DNA of 64,000 nt from Sipunculus nudus (Eukaryota; Annelida; Sipuncula; Golfingiida; Sipunculidae): NCBI GenBank assembly GCA_026874595.1, contig CM049306.1:109329142-109393141 (forward strand), given 5' to 3'. This document shows positions 25,201-38,800 of the stretch, piece after piece. The number at the start of each line of letters is the position of its first letter. Within the stretch, counting starts at the first letter, position 1. The notes under the pieces are model-generated. The model saw nothing but the letters and a program-made list of their open reading frames with translations. It did no database searches and was not told the origin of the DNA. A program made the position numbers and the translations under genes.

Positions 25201-28200
25201 GTGCAGTACATGTCTGTGCCGGGACCTGAGAGATTTATCAATGTAATGGGTACATTGAAGAGTCCTATTATGCAAATATTTTTGAAAACTTGTACAACAT
25301 GCCTTACACTCAGTTTGCAAAAAGATATATTCATGAAAAGAAATAACTGAGAAATTTGATTGGAGTCATGTTATATGGCATTTTATTTCTTTTTTTCTAA
25401 TATTCTTTGATCATTCTTGGGAGACCAACATGACAACTGTATCATAATATCCATGACACCAGAATGAGGAGGTTCTGGAGCTCTTCCACTGAATTAAGAA
25501 CAGAAAGAATACCACTGTTCCTCCTCCTTTGAAGGCAGAGATGTGGATATAATACACTGATGAGGTTTAGAGTTGGCTTGTCAGGAAAATTGCATCCAGT
25601 AGGCTCCTACAGTTTCATTACAACAGTCAACCATGTATTCTAAATCTTGGGGAGAAGTAAGATCAGGAGCTGCTGTAAGTACAAGATTAACTAGAGAATC
25701 CTCAAAGAGTGAGTAACTAGCTCTCCAACAAAAACATTCATGCCTTTAAAAATTTTACTAATATATCAGCAAATGATCCCAAACAGTTAAAACGCAATCT
25801 AGGTACTTATAGTAGTCAGTAGAGAATAAAGGTCTGATTTACACCATGGTCCTGTTTTAATTAATGATAGAGTTATTAATGTGGGTCATGACATCAGCCT
25901 TTCAGGACTCTCACATATACCTACCTGGTCAATAGGTCTGTTTAATTAAATTTATAGTTGAAATCTGCTTTCTTGGGCGTCCCTTACACTTGACCTGCCT
26001 TGTGGCCATGTTTTAATTGATGATATAGTTTATAATGTAGGACACATAAAATGTGGGTTCCTGGGTGTCCACCACAGACCTGACCTCATTAACCACCCTG
26101 GTCGTGCTTTGATTCATTTGGAGGCTTACAAGCTTTTCATGGAGATCACATATATTGGCTTGGCTTGCCGGATGTTCATGTTCTAACTGACAGCAATCTT
26201 AAAATCTACCAGGCCGAAAGGTCGGTTATTAGCATGCCTTGCTGGATGGTCATGATCTAACTGGCTGTCATGAAACTGAATGGCTTTGAAGAAAGTCAGC
26301 AATTTAAGTGACCAACTGTGGTCAGGGAAAGGAAAGTAGAGTTAACACTGGAGGGATCAATATCCCCAATCTGTGGTCCCTGCAGGTACATTTAGTTTAC
26401 CGTTTCATTTACGAGGTTTTGTCTGAATCCCCAGGACAGGATGAGGAGGCAGTGGGATAACAACAGCTGGACAACAGAAGTAATGAGGCATACCAGCCAC
26501 TTCATGCAGAAATGTCGAGGAAACAAGACCCTGACTCTGCAAACAGAAGCATTCCCCAGCCACTTCCCCAAATCAAAATTAGCTTAATTGCCAGGCTGAA
26601 AACCACTGCAAACAAGGTGCTAGGTCCTGTATTAGCCTTTGTCTGTCTACCGGAAATGAAATTGGTCTCCTTGATTTATTCTGTGATATGCCCTTTGAGC
26701 CACCTACCAGAATTGAAAACACAAATCAATTGTTCTTCTAATTTTGCAAGTCTGAACTGTAATTACATCTGAAGTCCCATGCTCTTGACATTTCTTAGAG
26801 TGCTCTTGGGTTCAAACTCAATAAAGGGTTACAAATTTTCCATTTTGCAGCAACTGATGGAAAAGACATGCCTCTAACTGATAACATTTTCCGAAGAAAA
26901 TGAAAGGAAGGGAAGTATTTTATCATTCTTTTGCTCTAATCAGAGGATCAGCTAACACCCAGGTAATGAAACAAATCAATTACTTAACACTAGTCAATTA
27001 ATAAGGACTACTCTTAAATCTAATATACAATTAAAACAAATGATATTAATGGGAAAGGTTTATGAAATATCTGTATAATCATTTACAGATTAATAAACTT
27101 GAGTTTCAAGAGAGAAACCTTTCTATATACCTTAGGTACTGATAAACCATTAAATAACATATTGAATGCATCAAGAAACTGCAAATTTGCGTTGGAGAGA
27201 AACTACAAGGTTCAAAGGTTATCTGATCTCATGATTGCAGGATACTGAATGTTTAAATGAAGCCAAATGCTCTAAAACATAAACAATTTTAACAATAATA
27301 CAAATTTACATTTTAAAAATTTTCTCCCACTTTCTTTCTATTTGTTCTATAATATTCAAATTCCTGCAACACTGTCAAAAAATCTGGTGGAAAAGCAAAT
27401 GATCTAAATTCTTTGCCAAATATTTAATTATGAATGGCCTGGGTATCTAGTACATAAATTGGCTCATACTGGCCAAATCTTCTTTCTTTAATAAACAGAT
27501 ATCTTACTCAATTATCTCTGTTGGGGTGTTTTGATCAACTTGGTGGAATCAAGTAGAAATTTCAGAACTTATTTTTTCAAACCCATTACATTTCTCGACT
27601 TTTATACAAGTTACAACAGTGTTATAATACTGGTGTAATTGGTAACATATAAAGTATGCCACAGAAATCTTAAGCTCATATTTCTTGCTTTTAAATTTGT
27701 TCATTTCTTTGATTTATTTTAAATATAACGTAATACTACAGTATATGTTTGTATTTAAAAGACAATCACCATGTTTCATTTAATATCATGCATAATGATC
27801 CTCTGCCATGGTTTGGTAAGTGAACTAGGCACATGGCTGCAGTTCTATTCTTTTAAAAATATTTATTCTTCCCAATAATTATAAAACTTTCTCCTGAACT
27901 TCAAAACACTTGCTGTACCTGGATAACTTACAAACTAATATTCTTTTTTAAAAAGACTGACAGGACAGGACAAAACCATCTGCCTCTATGTGCTGGCTAA
28001 TAGAATGACCAGCATGCCATTTGTTAAGGATTAAATCCATGCTGACAAGAATTTATTTGAGGACATCTGAGGAAGCTATCATGGTGAGGCCAGGTGGCAA
28101 GATATAACTAAGCAGGGAGTGGATAACCATAATCCTTGAGGGCTGGCACAGTGTCACACACAGAAGAAGATCTAGCAGCCCTGGCAGAGTGTCACACACA

Positions 28201-28499
28201 AAAGATCCTGACTTCAATAAACAGGATTACAGAATGATAATAAAAAATGTAGCCAGCTCAGGTCATCATCAATGCTACTAAGTTAAATTCTATGTAAGCT
28301 TGGATTTTAATATCTCTGACATTCTGAAACAGCTGGGTTCCAGACCGGTATTCCATTTATTTGAATGAGACATTATCGATCTGCCAAGTCTGACGTCTGT
28401 CCATCAAGGAATGGCTGCAGACAACAACTGTTACAGAACTCACTATTGTCTGCCTATACCTACATAAACTGATGTGTTGTGAAGGGTATACCTGAATAT
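19213..28499. other. Unique AT-rich intronic DNA
   Basis: No exon, RNA gene or strong repeat was recognised over about 9 kb on either strand. Frames of 60-90 codons here lack domains and splice context. About 22920-23620 reads like a decayed dispersed repeat (two similar ATGATACT...ATGGAGAAAGAT phrases). About 28139-28205 has a short duplication containing GTGTCACACACA. A missed small exon of the host gene cannot be excluded. Confidence 0.45.
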
Positions 28500-28680
28500 G
28501 TCGCAGTGTACATGGGAATCCAGTTGAGTTTGGAACTCAAATAGTTGACATGGGAATTTCCACATTAAAGGCAACTAGTAGAGATGGGAATTCCCATCTC
28601 AACAATTAACATGAGAATAGTCGCTAACTGTTATTCCAGTCTCAACCAGTTGATTTTGGAATATCATGAAATACACCCAA
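28500..28680. repeat. Degenerate ~35-40-bp repeat with ACATGGGAATTYCC palindromes (left flank of the 72-bp array)
   Basis: About five diverged units each combine an AGTTGA/CAACTAG phrase with a TGGGAATT or TGGAATTCC core. It includes the perfect 20-bp palindrome GAGATGGGAATTCCCATCTC at 28581-28600. Confidence 0.65.
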
Positions 28681-28900
28681 TTTACTATTACATCTAAATA
28701 AATAATTTTTTTTTTTATATATTATAACAAATGTGTTTGATTTAATTTTATCATAAGAGGCAAGTAACCTACATATATTTTTGTTATAAAAATAATGGAA
28801 ATACATGGAAATTTTATTCCTTTTTTCCCATTTCACTAATTTGTATTATCCTGAGTTAACACTTTTGTCAAAATGTAATTGTATTCATTTCTTAATTATC

Positions 28901-29332
28901 AAGGTTTTGTCATCATTACAGTGTAGATTTGACTTTCTCCTCTTTCTGTTATGTGTATCAGAATATCTACATAAGGTTTTGTCATCAGTACAGTGTAGAT
29001 TTGACTTTCTCCTCTTTCTGTTATGTGTATCAGAATATCTACATAAGGTTTTGTCATCATTACAGTGTAGATTTGACTTTCTCCTCTTTCTGTTATGTGT
29101 ATCAGAATATCTACATAAGGTTTTGTCATCATTACAGTGTAGATTTGACTTTCTCCTCTTTCTGTTATGTGTATCAGAATATCTACATAAGGTTTTGTCA
29201 TCATTACAGTGTAGATTTGACTTTCTCCTCTTTCTGTTATGTGTATCAGAATATCTACATAAGGTTTTGTCATCATTACAGTGTAGATTTGACTTTCTCC
29301 TCTTTCTGTTATGTGTATCAGAATATCTACAT
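28901..29332. repeat. 72-bp minisatellite, six near-identical copies
   Basis: Copies start at 28901, 28973, 29045, 29117, 29189 and 29261 with AAGGTTTTGTCATCATTACA. Only the second differs visibly (CATCAGTACA). The unit is 24 codons long, so two frames on each strand stay open across it. The longest is plus 28805-29431 (208 codons), but it has no start context, domain or splice support. The near-identity suggests a very recent expansion. Confidence 0.97.
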
Positions 29333-29464
29333 AAGTGTGAATTGAGTGACAGGTTCACAATAAAGTGGCCAACTCAGGACATTGACTGGCTATTATTTAA
29401 AGATATGTTTCACATTTGTTATATGGAGTAAAACAATAAATATACCATCTAGATATTCCAAAGT

Positions 29465-29680
29465 AAAACAGTATATTTTATGATATTCCAAAGTCAACAG
29501 GTTGACTTTAGAATGTCCAAATGTCAACTGGTGTACTTTGAAATATTCTCAACATAACTATTTGAGATTGGAATTCCAATATCAACCGTTTAGATGGGAA
29601 TTCCCAAGGGAACTGGACATTATCCAGTTTACATGGGAATTCTCATCCAAACTAGTTTACTTCAGAATTCCACGTCAACT
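29465..29680. repeat. Degenerate ~35-40-bp repeat with GGGAATTCCC palindromes (right flank of the 72-bp array)
   Basis: Same family as 28500-28680: GTTGACTTTAGAAT, GTTTAGATGGGAATTCCC and GTTTACATGGGAATTC phrases recur. GGGAATTCCC lies at 29596-29605. Confidence 0.65.
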
Positions 29681-30296
29681 ATATGTATATAAACATATGT
29701 AGAATATATGTAGAATCTTATAATAGCTGAATTCCAATGAATCAAATTCAAAATTTAACATGGAAGTAGTTACAGTCTAAATTTTCATCAGCTTACTATA
29801 TATATCACATTGCTGGTTCCACCACCTCGAAGCATTTTTTTTTTTAACAAATTTGACTGTTCCAGTCTTCATTACTGAAAGCTGTTAATGTTTGTCCTCA
29901 AGAATGCAGTATGTGATCTAGGCGCAACGCAACTCCTTGATTTTTAAGTAGAATAAAAAAATTTATAAAAATACCTACATATTTAACTCTCTGATGTTGA
30001 GTCAACAACATTGTTTGCCTACATTTACATAACTGATTGTTGTGCACTTTTTGGTTTAAACTCTGCATAACCACTGGAAAAAGGAAACCTCACTTTCATG
30101 GGATTCTCCAATCACACAGCAACAAACCTATCTCTGGAACTCAATCATACATATGTTTGACTTGCACCAGAAGTAATATGAAAGAAGTCTTATATCATAC
30201 AACTACACTGAGTTAATTCATCAATTTGTAACAACAGGCACAGTTAAAAAAGACATAAAATGTGAAGGAGTGAGTCTAGTACTCTCACAAACTTAC

Positions 30297-30453
30297 CTCC
30301 AGCCATTTCCATAGAAACTGAACATTCCGTCAATAACATTGGCGACAAACTGCCCACAAGCAATCATTACGACATTGGTTGATACTAAACGTCCTCGTAT
30401 TGCTGTTGGTGCAACCTCAGCTATGTACATTGGAATGGTCATAGAAGTCAACC
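30297..30453 (-). CDS. SLC2A13: SLC2A13-like proton/myo-inositol cotransporter, exon 2
   Basis: This 157-bp internal exon lies between a TTTTCAG acceptor (intron side, ends at 30454) and a GAG|GTAAGT donor (intron starts at 30296). Exon 1 ends in phase 1, and joining its final G to the GG here restores a glycine codon. The frame then reads TSMTIPMYIAEVAPTAIRGR, the sugar-transporter signature around TM4 (P-x-Y-x-x-E-x-x-P...RGR). It continues through GQFVANVIDGMFSF to NGWR. The exon ends in phase 2, inside the arginine codon. In HMIT proteins the next residues complete TM5 and lead to PESPRWL, which I did not find in the 30 kb to the left. There are no stops or frameshifts. The exon is too short and ATG-poor to appear as a long ORF, and was found by reading the splice sites directly. 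Confidence 0.93.
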
Positions 30454-30462
30454 CTGAAAATA

Positions 30463-33271
30463 ATGAAACAAGCAGACACTATTTATAGAGAAAAACTGTG
30501 GCTGAAATTTCAAGACAATTTATAAGAAATTGGGGAAAAGAAATTCAAAACTTGTCCTCTGCACTGGGATTCAAACTTCTTGTCTTATTGTGTATGCATA
30601 TGTCTACTGACCCAACCAACTGGATGTTGATATAAAACTGCAAGATTTCATCCGATATCAATCCAGGATGGGTCCAGGAGAGGATCAGTGGGAGTTAAAT
30701 GGGATGCATGACTGGACCAGGATTCTGGATGATACATAAACCTTATCAGCCCTTCTATCTACCATAACCCATTCATGAATGTCAATGATAAATCTGACAG
30801 CCATTTATTGTTACTGTTAATATAAAAATAACATCAGCACCTAGGTGTAAGTATAAATACAATGTTCACGCAGGATGACAGACAAGCTTACAAAAATAAA
30901 GTTGTATACAAAAGAATAACCACAAACATTTTTTTTTTTTAATTTGCCTCACTGATATATGGGTTTGATGTTGTAAGTTGAATACAGGACTTTAAGAATA
31001 CTGGTTACCCATAAATGCAATATTTACAATTGGCAGAATTTAACTCACTTTAAAAAATCAATACAATCAAAAGGATTTACACTGAGATCTCATCAAACAC
31101 CAACCTGTATGTCAAGTTACATGTTGTGTCCCAGCTGGTTATTATTAAACAGACCTTTTACTGAAAGCCAGGTAAGCTTAAACATGACAGCTGTTTAAAA
31201 AAGTGTCAGATGACTAACAAAAGGACAGAAGAAGAGACCAGCACCTTGTGTAAATTTTCTTCAGCTGAAGATGTATTAAAACTTTATAAAATTCACTTCA
31301 GTGGTACTCCATGGTTTACTTTATTCTCTACAGTACATCCCATTTTTCTACAATAACAGTATGTTCCTTAGGCATCATGCAGCCCCTAGGAATCTCAGCT
31401 TATGGCCCAATGCATTCCCAGTGGTCCATTCTTACTCTGGCCTTGGATCAATGAAGTACCAGAACCTCGGGCACACTTGACTGATAGTGTTTGCCTGTGG
31501 CTGTCAAACTCAAAGTGCTTGTAATTACCAGCCTTCAATGAACCCTGATGACAAGGTCTAGTTTAAGCACATTCCTTATTACCATGCACTGAAGGCCCTG
31601 GTGATTTTCTGTCCCTGTCAATCCTCTTGTGAGGTCTTCCTGACCAGTAGTTGTACTGGTATTCTTATTGTTCAGAAGGCATGGCTTTGAAATTATCCAT
31701 GCAATACCTTCAGTGCATAGAAAACATACTATTAATAACTTATAAGATATGTAAGGAATCAAGACATGCCAATATATAGTTACAAGATTCTACACTTAAT
31801 GTAAGGTATGTAAGTGTGTGATAATGATAATTTTTTTCAATAAATCTAATTACATCTTCAGGGCACCTGCAGTCCTGTATATATTTATATCTAACAAATG
31901 AACAGTAATTTTAATTCACTATTTTAAAAAATAAATTCAAAGACATATATAGACACATAGGGCTGTGTTTACAATTATCATGATTTTATATAGATAATAC
32001 CATTATTACAGCTCTCTTTAAAAAACTTTGTGACTGTTGTTTTATCACTATCACATAAATGAATGTTCAAGCCTGTGTGCTCAGCCAAAATACAAAATTG
32101 TGGTGCATACAACATTCAGATCAAACAAACTCAACCAGTAAAAATTTAGACCTAAAACACAGCATAATATTTTGACAACATTAAAAATTTAACTAACTCT
32201 TCATGGCCAACCTCTCCGCAAAAGTTCATCATTGTACTGATGTACGTCTTCTAATAACTCTAATAACTAATAAATATATATATCTTATATATTGAGCAAG
32301 AACAGACAGATGCAGAAATTGGAAAATGTATTCTGTATGTAGATCTCAATTAAAATCCACTCTAAATCTAAAACAGCCTTTCCATGCACCAAGAACCATC
32401 AGGTCTAAATTCTTTTTCACTGTCTGCTGGAGATGTCTTGAACTTTCTGCTAACTTAATTTGGTGACAGAGGTAATGAAGTCTGCTACTGAAATCTGCTT
32501 TGATTGTGTGCTCTTTTACTTTTTCATTAGTTCTATTGTCAAGTTCATCAGAACTAACACCACAGATATTGAATGGAGACAGATCTTTCAGATGACTGTC
32601 ACCCATATATTACTGATGATACTCCGTGAAAGAAACAGCAAATTACATCTGTCCTAGAAGTCATAGATCACATGACCACTGAGATGGAGCAGCCATCAAT
32701 TCCCCACCCTGAATTACCCCAATTCATCATGGACCCCTACATATCACACAGATCCACTGAGGGTCTTAATGTGTCGGAGGAGAGCATTTCTGAATATGAG
32801 TACAGCTTTCTAATAAGTCTAAAACCTCACTGTGACAGAAATGGCACCTAGGCATGGCAAAGTTAATCTTGTGAAAGCCTACAAGATGTTTCCCGGGTTT
32901 TTAAGGCTGTCTTTTTCATTTATCGTCCCTGGTTATCAGAAATGACTGGTGAAAGTAGATCTGTGGGTGTAATATTGGTCTGAGGCTGATGGAGGCTGCA
33001 TACGTAACAATGGAGCACTTAGATTGCTCCACTCAAGCATCCTAAAGCATTCTCATCAAAAGTCCTGGCTAACAGTAGCTAACTCTTATCAGTGCACAGA
33101 CATGAATAGTGAATACTGTCATGTTTTTAAGTCAACACTCAAGTCCTAACCTTAACAGTTTCTCTTTAAAACCCATGGAAAATTGTGAATATCAGACACA
33201 GCTTGGGGATTTTTAGAATGGATAAATACATACTACATTATACTAAATTATAATATCTAGGGTATGTATAT
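30463..33271. other. Unique AT-rich intron 1 sequence next to exon 2
   Basis: No gene or strong repeat was seen. Minor homopolymer and AT runs only (for example near 30935 and 32270). The open frames at 31535-31762 and 32346-32606 have no recognisable domain. Confidence 0.5.
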
Positions 33272-33861
33272 ACACAAAGTGGTCCATAGGTCATACTGCT
33301 CAGCTGAGCTTGAGATTAAAGCAATGTTTGTTTAGCACTGCTGAATTCATTTGCCAAGTCTGGAATTCACTTTGTTTGTTCAGCATAAATGGTAAGGCAA
33401 ATATCCTTTCAGATAAGATTTAATGATTTCTAAGATTTTTTTCTGTAAAAAAGAATCTATATTTTTCCGGGGTTTTTTTACCACACAGGCAGAATTGCAT
33501 CTACAGTTAAGAGAATTTTGAATACACAGAATATTTTATCTTAACCTAATTTGCATAAGGAAAAGGGTAAATTTATGTTTGAACATTGCTCATTTTCATC
33601 AAATTATTACTAATTGATATCAACAGTTATGAAAACTTTGAATAAATAGAATGATAATTATATATGTACCTAATTTGCATCTGGAAAAGGGTAAAATGTC
33701 TCTTTGAACATCTCAATTTTCAACCAAATATTACTGCAAACTAATAACAAGTAAATGTGGTTCAATTAGGGATAATGAGTATAAGACTGAAATTTTCATT
33801 CCACGAAAATATATGGTGACCTAATTTTGAATGACTCATAAGGTCTTACAGCCTCAGTAAT
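33272..33861 (+). repeat. Decayed repeat: isolated element end plus a 124-bp tandem pair
   Basis: 33272-33310 resembles the palindromic left end of the ~340-bp-unit element (GTGGTCCATAGGTCAT...GCTCAGCTGA). CCTAATTTGCATNNGGAAAA occurs at 33545 and 33669, marking a two-copy tandem duplication. Confidence 0.5.
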
Positions 33862-35817
33862 ACAAGTGACCCATGGGTTATGACACTCAGCTGACTGGGA
33901 AGAGAATAGCAAAAGGAAATTTTATCATCTGAATGGTAGCATATACCCATTCAACTGAAGCATCAAACAGATTAACCAAAAGGCTGAGACTGTGTCTGAA
34001 TTAATATATCTCAAAAATAGAGAAAAAATGTGTAAACTTTAAAAAAAATACAGGTGGCTCCACCAGTCTGCAGAAACTAATAAAAACACTTAATGGTCAA
34101 TATCCATGCAAAGAATCATGGTGGTCTCTGGATTAGTTGTTCAGATACTTCAGCTTTTGTATCAAATTTTCTATTATTCTGAGGGATACTTCGGAGTCCT
34201 ATAGCTTGAAGGATATGGGTAACAGAGACCTAATTTCAGGTTTCCACAGACACTTTTCATGGGCCTCCTTGGATGACAAGAATGAAGTTTCTAGGTTCAG
34301 TTGTTTCAACTTGTACCCTGTTGACAGATAACCACATCTTTAAAGGTCTAAAAAAAAGAGAAATAAATTCGTAAAAATTTGAAAAAAAAAAATAGAGGTG
34401 GCTCACCCAGTCTGCTGAAACTGATGGAAAATGTCATGATCAATATGTATGCCAAAAATCATGAGCATCAGTGTTGTAGTTATTGAGATACTTGAGTTTT
34501 TGTATCAAATTTTTCATTATTCTGGGGGGTATTTTGGAGCCATACAGCTTAAAGGATACGGGTAACTGAGACCTAATTTCAGGTTTCCATGGGGACTTTT
34601 CATGGGTCTCCCTGTGTGTAAAGAATGAAGATTCTAGGTCCAGTTGTTATGATTTGTGCCCTGTTAACAGATGTTCATATCTTTAAAATTCTCAAAAATA
34701 GAGAAAAAAATTCGAAAAAAACCCAAACAAATACAGGTGGTGCCACCAGTCTGCAGAAACTGATGAAACACTCCATGATCAATATCCATGCAAACAATTA
34801 TGGTGATCTCTGCATTAGTTGTTCAGATACTTCAGCTTTTGTTTCAAATTTTCCATTATTCTGAACTATACTTTGGAGTGCCATAGCTCAAAGGATATGG
34901 GTAACAGAGTCCACCTAACTTCAGGTTTCCATGGAGACTTTTCATGGGTCTCCCTGTGTGTCAAGAATGAAGATTCTAGGTCCAGTCGTTACAATTTGAA
35001 CCCTGTTGACAGATAACTACATCCTTGAAAGTCTCAAAAATAGAGAAAAAAAAATTGTAAAAATTTTAAAAAATACAGGTGGCTCCACCAGTCTACAGGA
35101 ACTGATGGAAGACATCTTGATCAATATGTATGCCAAAAATCATGACCATCAGTGTTGTAGTTATTGAGATGTTGCAGTTTCTTTTTATCAAATTTTCCAT
35201 TATTCTGGGGGGTAATTGGGAGCCCCACAGCTCAAAGGATATGGGTAACAGAGACCTCATTTCAGGTTTCCATAGAGACTTTTCTTAGGTCTCTCACTGT
35301 GTCAAGAATGAAGATTCTAGGTCCAGTCTTTATGATTTGTGCCCTAGCTGTTAACAGATGTTCACATTTTTAAAGGTCTCAAAAATAGAGAAAAAAAAAT
35401 CGTAAAAAATCGAAAAATACAGGTGGCACCACCAGTCTGCAGAAACTGATGAAACATCTCATGATCAATATGTATGCCAAAAATCATGACCATCAGTGAT
35501 GTAGTTAATGCCATATTGAAGTTTTTGTATGAAATTTTTGACTATTCTGGGGGGTATTTGGGGCCCCATAGCTCAAAGGATATGGGTAACAGAGATCTAA
35601 TTTCTGGTTTCCAAAGAGATTTTTCATGGACCTCTCAGAATGTCAAGTTACAAGATTCTAGGTCCAGCGGTTATGATGATTTGTGCCTGGTTAACGGATG
35701 GACAGACAGACAGACAGACAGCTGGACAGCTAGACAGACAGACAGCTGGACAGAGGGATGACGGACAAAGAGTGATCAGTATAGCTCAGCATGACTGAAA
35801 GTCAGCTGAGCTAAAAA
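33862..35817 (+). mobile_element. Intact element with five ~340-bp tandem units and 3' hairpin
   Basis: The left end is ACAAGTGACCCATGGGTTAT...CTCAGCTGA. Five units are marked by CCACCAGTCTGCAG-like text at about 34064, 34408, 34747, 35089 and 35433 (spacing 339-344). The right end has a GACA/CTGGACAG microsatellite (35700-35755) and then ACGGACAAAGAGTGATCAGT. It closes with the hairpin TAGCTCAGCATGAC-TGAAA-GTCAGCTGAGCTA (35782-35813, one bulge) followed by AAAA. It is uninterrupted, unlike the copy at 11408-17950, so it gives the family's full structure. No encoded protein; the recurring ~65-codon frames are an echo of the unit. Confidence 0.8.
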
Positions 35818-38800
35818 CTGGATTAAGGATCTATAAATCCACATGTTTTATTGTAAAACAAGTAAAAGCTAAATGTCGGTGAGAACAAAATTCTTAATTA
35901 ATTAGACTTCATTTCATTAAGGAGTATTATATAACAGCAAACAAAGCCCATCTGAATTTACTGGATTGTACAAACAAAACTGAACACAGTGAAATGTTTT
36001 AATTTAAGCAACTAATTATTTTAATGAAAATCAAACTGGAAGAGGAAACACTGGATCAATTGGACTGCTGTCTTTTCACCTTTTTTGCTGATGCATGTGT
36101 TTGTTTACCAAAGCTGGAGACTGGTTCATTGATGTAAACCATTATCAACTAATGAATTAAACCGATTGATATAAATTCCAGAATACAAATTAGATTAAAC
36201 CTTGTCAGAGATGAGCTAGAGCCTCTGATTATTAGCCACTTATTTAGTACAACAAATGGTTGGTTTAAGATGAAGCGAATAAGAGGAAGACTTTGGGGAA
36301 AGCTAAAAAAATCCACCAGAACTCAACTGAATCTGGTCCATGCACCCATCTGACAAATTTTGTGATCTTAAATGGTATTTGGTAAAGCATGTACTTCCAA
36401 AATTGCACAGCAAATCTTGTTGCATCCACCCCTTTATCTGGATAAATCTGCACACTACTGAAACTATCTGTATCAGCATGGAGAGACACCTATTGTCTTT
36501 CTGTATGTCAGTCTTTGTGACCTTGGCCTTCCCCAATCCACCATAAGGCAGCGATAGCAATTATTTATTTCACTCCTTGTGCTGCCTCCTTTCAGTTGTA
36601 TTATGATATTAAGTGAAATGAACCTTGAGGAGTGGAATGGTACATGTAGGGGACATGCAGACTATATGCAAGAATGTGACATAGGAGCACCACACCTTTA
36701 TTTGAAATAAGGGTAATTGAAGGTTTGGGATAAAAAGTGTGGCTTAAAATGTATCCACAAGCTTTGTGCCACAAGTAGTTGGTCTTGTAAACTTGACCTA
36801 TGACCTCAAAATCAAGATGGCCCTTCTTCAATTGTTAGGAGAGCTGCATAAAAGATAGAAGACTTTCATCAAATAGTTTGGCTTGCAATACATCTAGAGG
36901 CCAATAAGCCAATATAACACTAATACAGATGGACATACAGATAGAAGAATGGCCTGAAGGACATTGAGACACAGGATATGGTACGAGTAACTGTATCGCC
37001 TTCTACAACTTTGCATCAAGGGTATAACTACTTGATTTACTTTAGAATGCATAGTGTTACAATTTGCTTCCTCTCAAATGGTGATCATATGGGCCATCCA
37101 ATTTGTCAAATATGTGTTAAAATTTAAAAGGAAATTCCTTGACTCATGTTCAATCCTTCCATTAAGTTGTATGGAATCTTGTTTAGTAGTTTTTTGGTCT
37201 GATGCTGAGTAAAAACAAATGCTTTCAAACATACAAAAGTGAAACACAACGTCTTTGGCTGGGGTAATAACCAGGAGGACATCTATACATGAGTAATATG
37301 TTAACAAATTCAATTTACAGACAATGTATGTGCAAGACCAATCTGTGCATGTTGGCTATCCGGTTTATTGTCAAAGTACAGTGCTGGTAGCAGCTGATGA
37401 CAGCTGCCAAGATTATGCCCCTGCAGTGTAGTCTCTAATGTGACAGCCTAGCTGGTGTGAGCACTGGCACTCACTAAGCTAGGTTTATCCCCAACTAATC
37501 CTGATGAATATCACCTACACCTTGGCCAGCTAGTAAATATGGGCTGCTAACAGATCAATAGATTGGGGAGATTACTGCTAGAATCTGTTAGAATACTTGC
37601 ATGACATGTATGGCTTGAACTGAAATAATGTGAGACCCATGGGACCTAGCAGTTAAAAAAAAGGTAAATGCATCTAATATATATTTTTTTATCAAATTGA
37701 TATTGCATTTTGGGACAATTCACAGTTGAGATTATCCAATGGGGATTCAGGTAAGTTTGTTCAAACCCTGCAGTCCTCGGAGTGGTCCATACTGACTGTG
37801 GTAAAACCAAATGTGTGACATCCGTTAACAGCTCTTTAACAATCAACCATATAGCCCAAACATCTGAGTCAATATGCAGTTTGCAAATATATGTATATTA
37901 CAAAGATTTTCAAATATTTAAAATTATTTTATTTTTTTTTTCCTGCTTCACTGCTCAACTTATTTTCCTGAGTCTTGCTCACAGAACAATGGATTAACAT
38001 AATGCCTGCTGAAAACCTGACATGGGTCAAAGGAATAGATTACCATATGACTTCATCAGTCAGCAGAAAGAAGTGATTGGTTGATAGCTGGCCAATAGCG
38101 AGTGTTGCAGGATAGGATAACTACCTATGTGATTGTTTAAATACAATGTGACTAATAAGACATATGTTGAAAGAGTCCTAGGTTACAATCTTTAAAAGCT
38201 CAGTCTGAGCTGAGCTGACAAAATAAGTCACAGATCTATCTTCATATTAAGAAAGAAATTTACTCTGATCTATCTGGTTATCAAATATAATATTCCAATT
38301 TTTAATAAATTTTCTTGGCAACTGAATGGTAGCCTGAAGAATGCAAGAACAACAGAGACAGGATAATCTATAGTAAGCAGATAACCAGGTTTATTGTCAC
38401 TTTGTACTCATGATCATATAATATCATCCAATAATTTAGACATTAAATTTCCTTTATAATGGAAACAACAAAGGATTCTATATTCCTCTATTAAAAAGCC
38501 CATGAGATTAAGAAAATACTTTGATTATAGACTGTTATTTCCAGGCTAAATGTCCCTTTGATCAATACTGTCTAGACAAAACTTCCTCAGATAAAGCTCC
38601 AGACTATAAGACCAATTTTAACATTATGTGTTAGACGAGTGCGTACCTACTGCACCTAGCTTTAGCAGGGGATTATCACTTAAAAAGCCCCTATCATTGT
38701 CATGTAGGTATTGTTAGACAGAGTAAATGGATATACCTGCATAATCTGAGAGCCTCTGCTTGATCGAATACTGCTATCATGTGTTAAATTTAAAAAGAAA

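Larger units (their letters stand above)
1..30296 (-). other. SLC2A13: Partial intron 2 of the SLC2A13-like gene (continues beyond the left edge)
   Basis: It starts with GTAAGTTTGTG after exon 2. No exon encoding the expected TM5 to PESPRWL segment was recognised, so the intron is at least 30.3 kb unless a short exon was missed. It contains the 80-bp satellite, the nested element block at 10.4-18.9 kb and the 72-bp minisatellite. Confidence 0.75.

Noticed and set aside
28805-29431. 208-codon plus-strand frame across the 72-bp array
   Set aside because: Four frames are open through the same perfect repeats. The hydrophobic 24-residue repeat is an echo of the DNA unit and the flanks outside the array are not exon-like.
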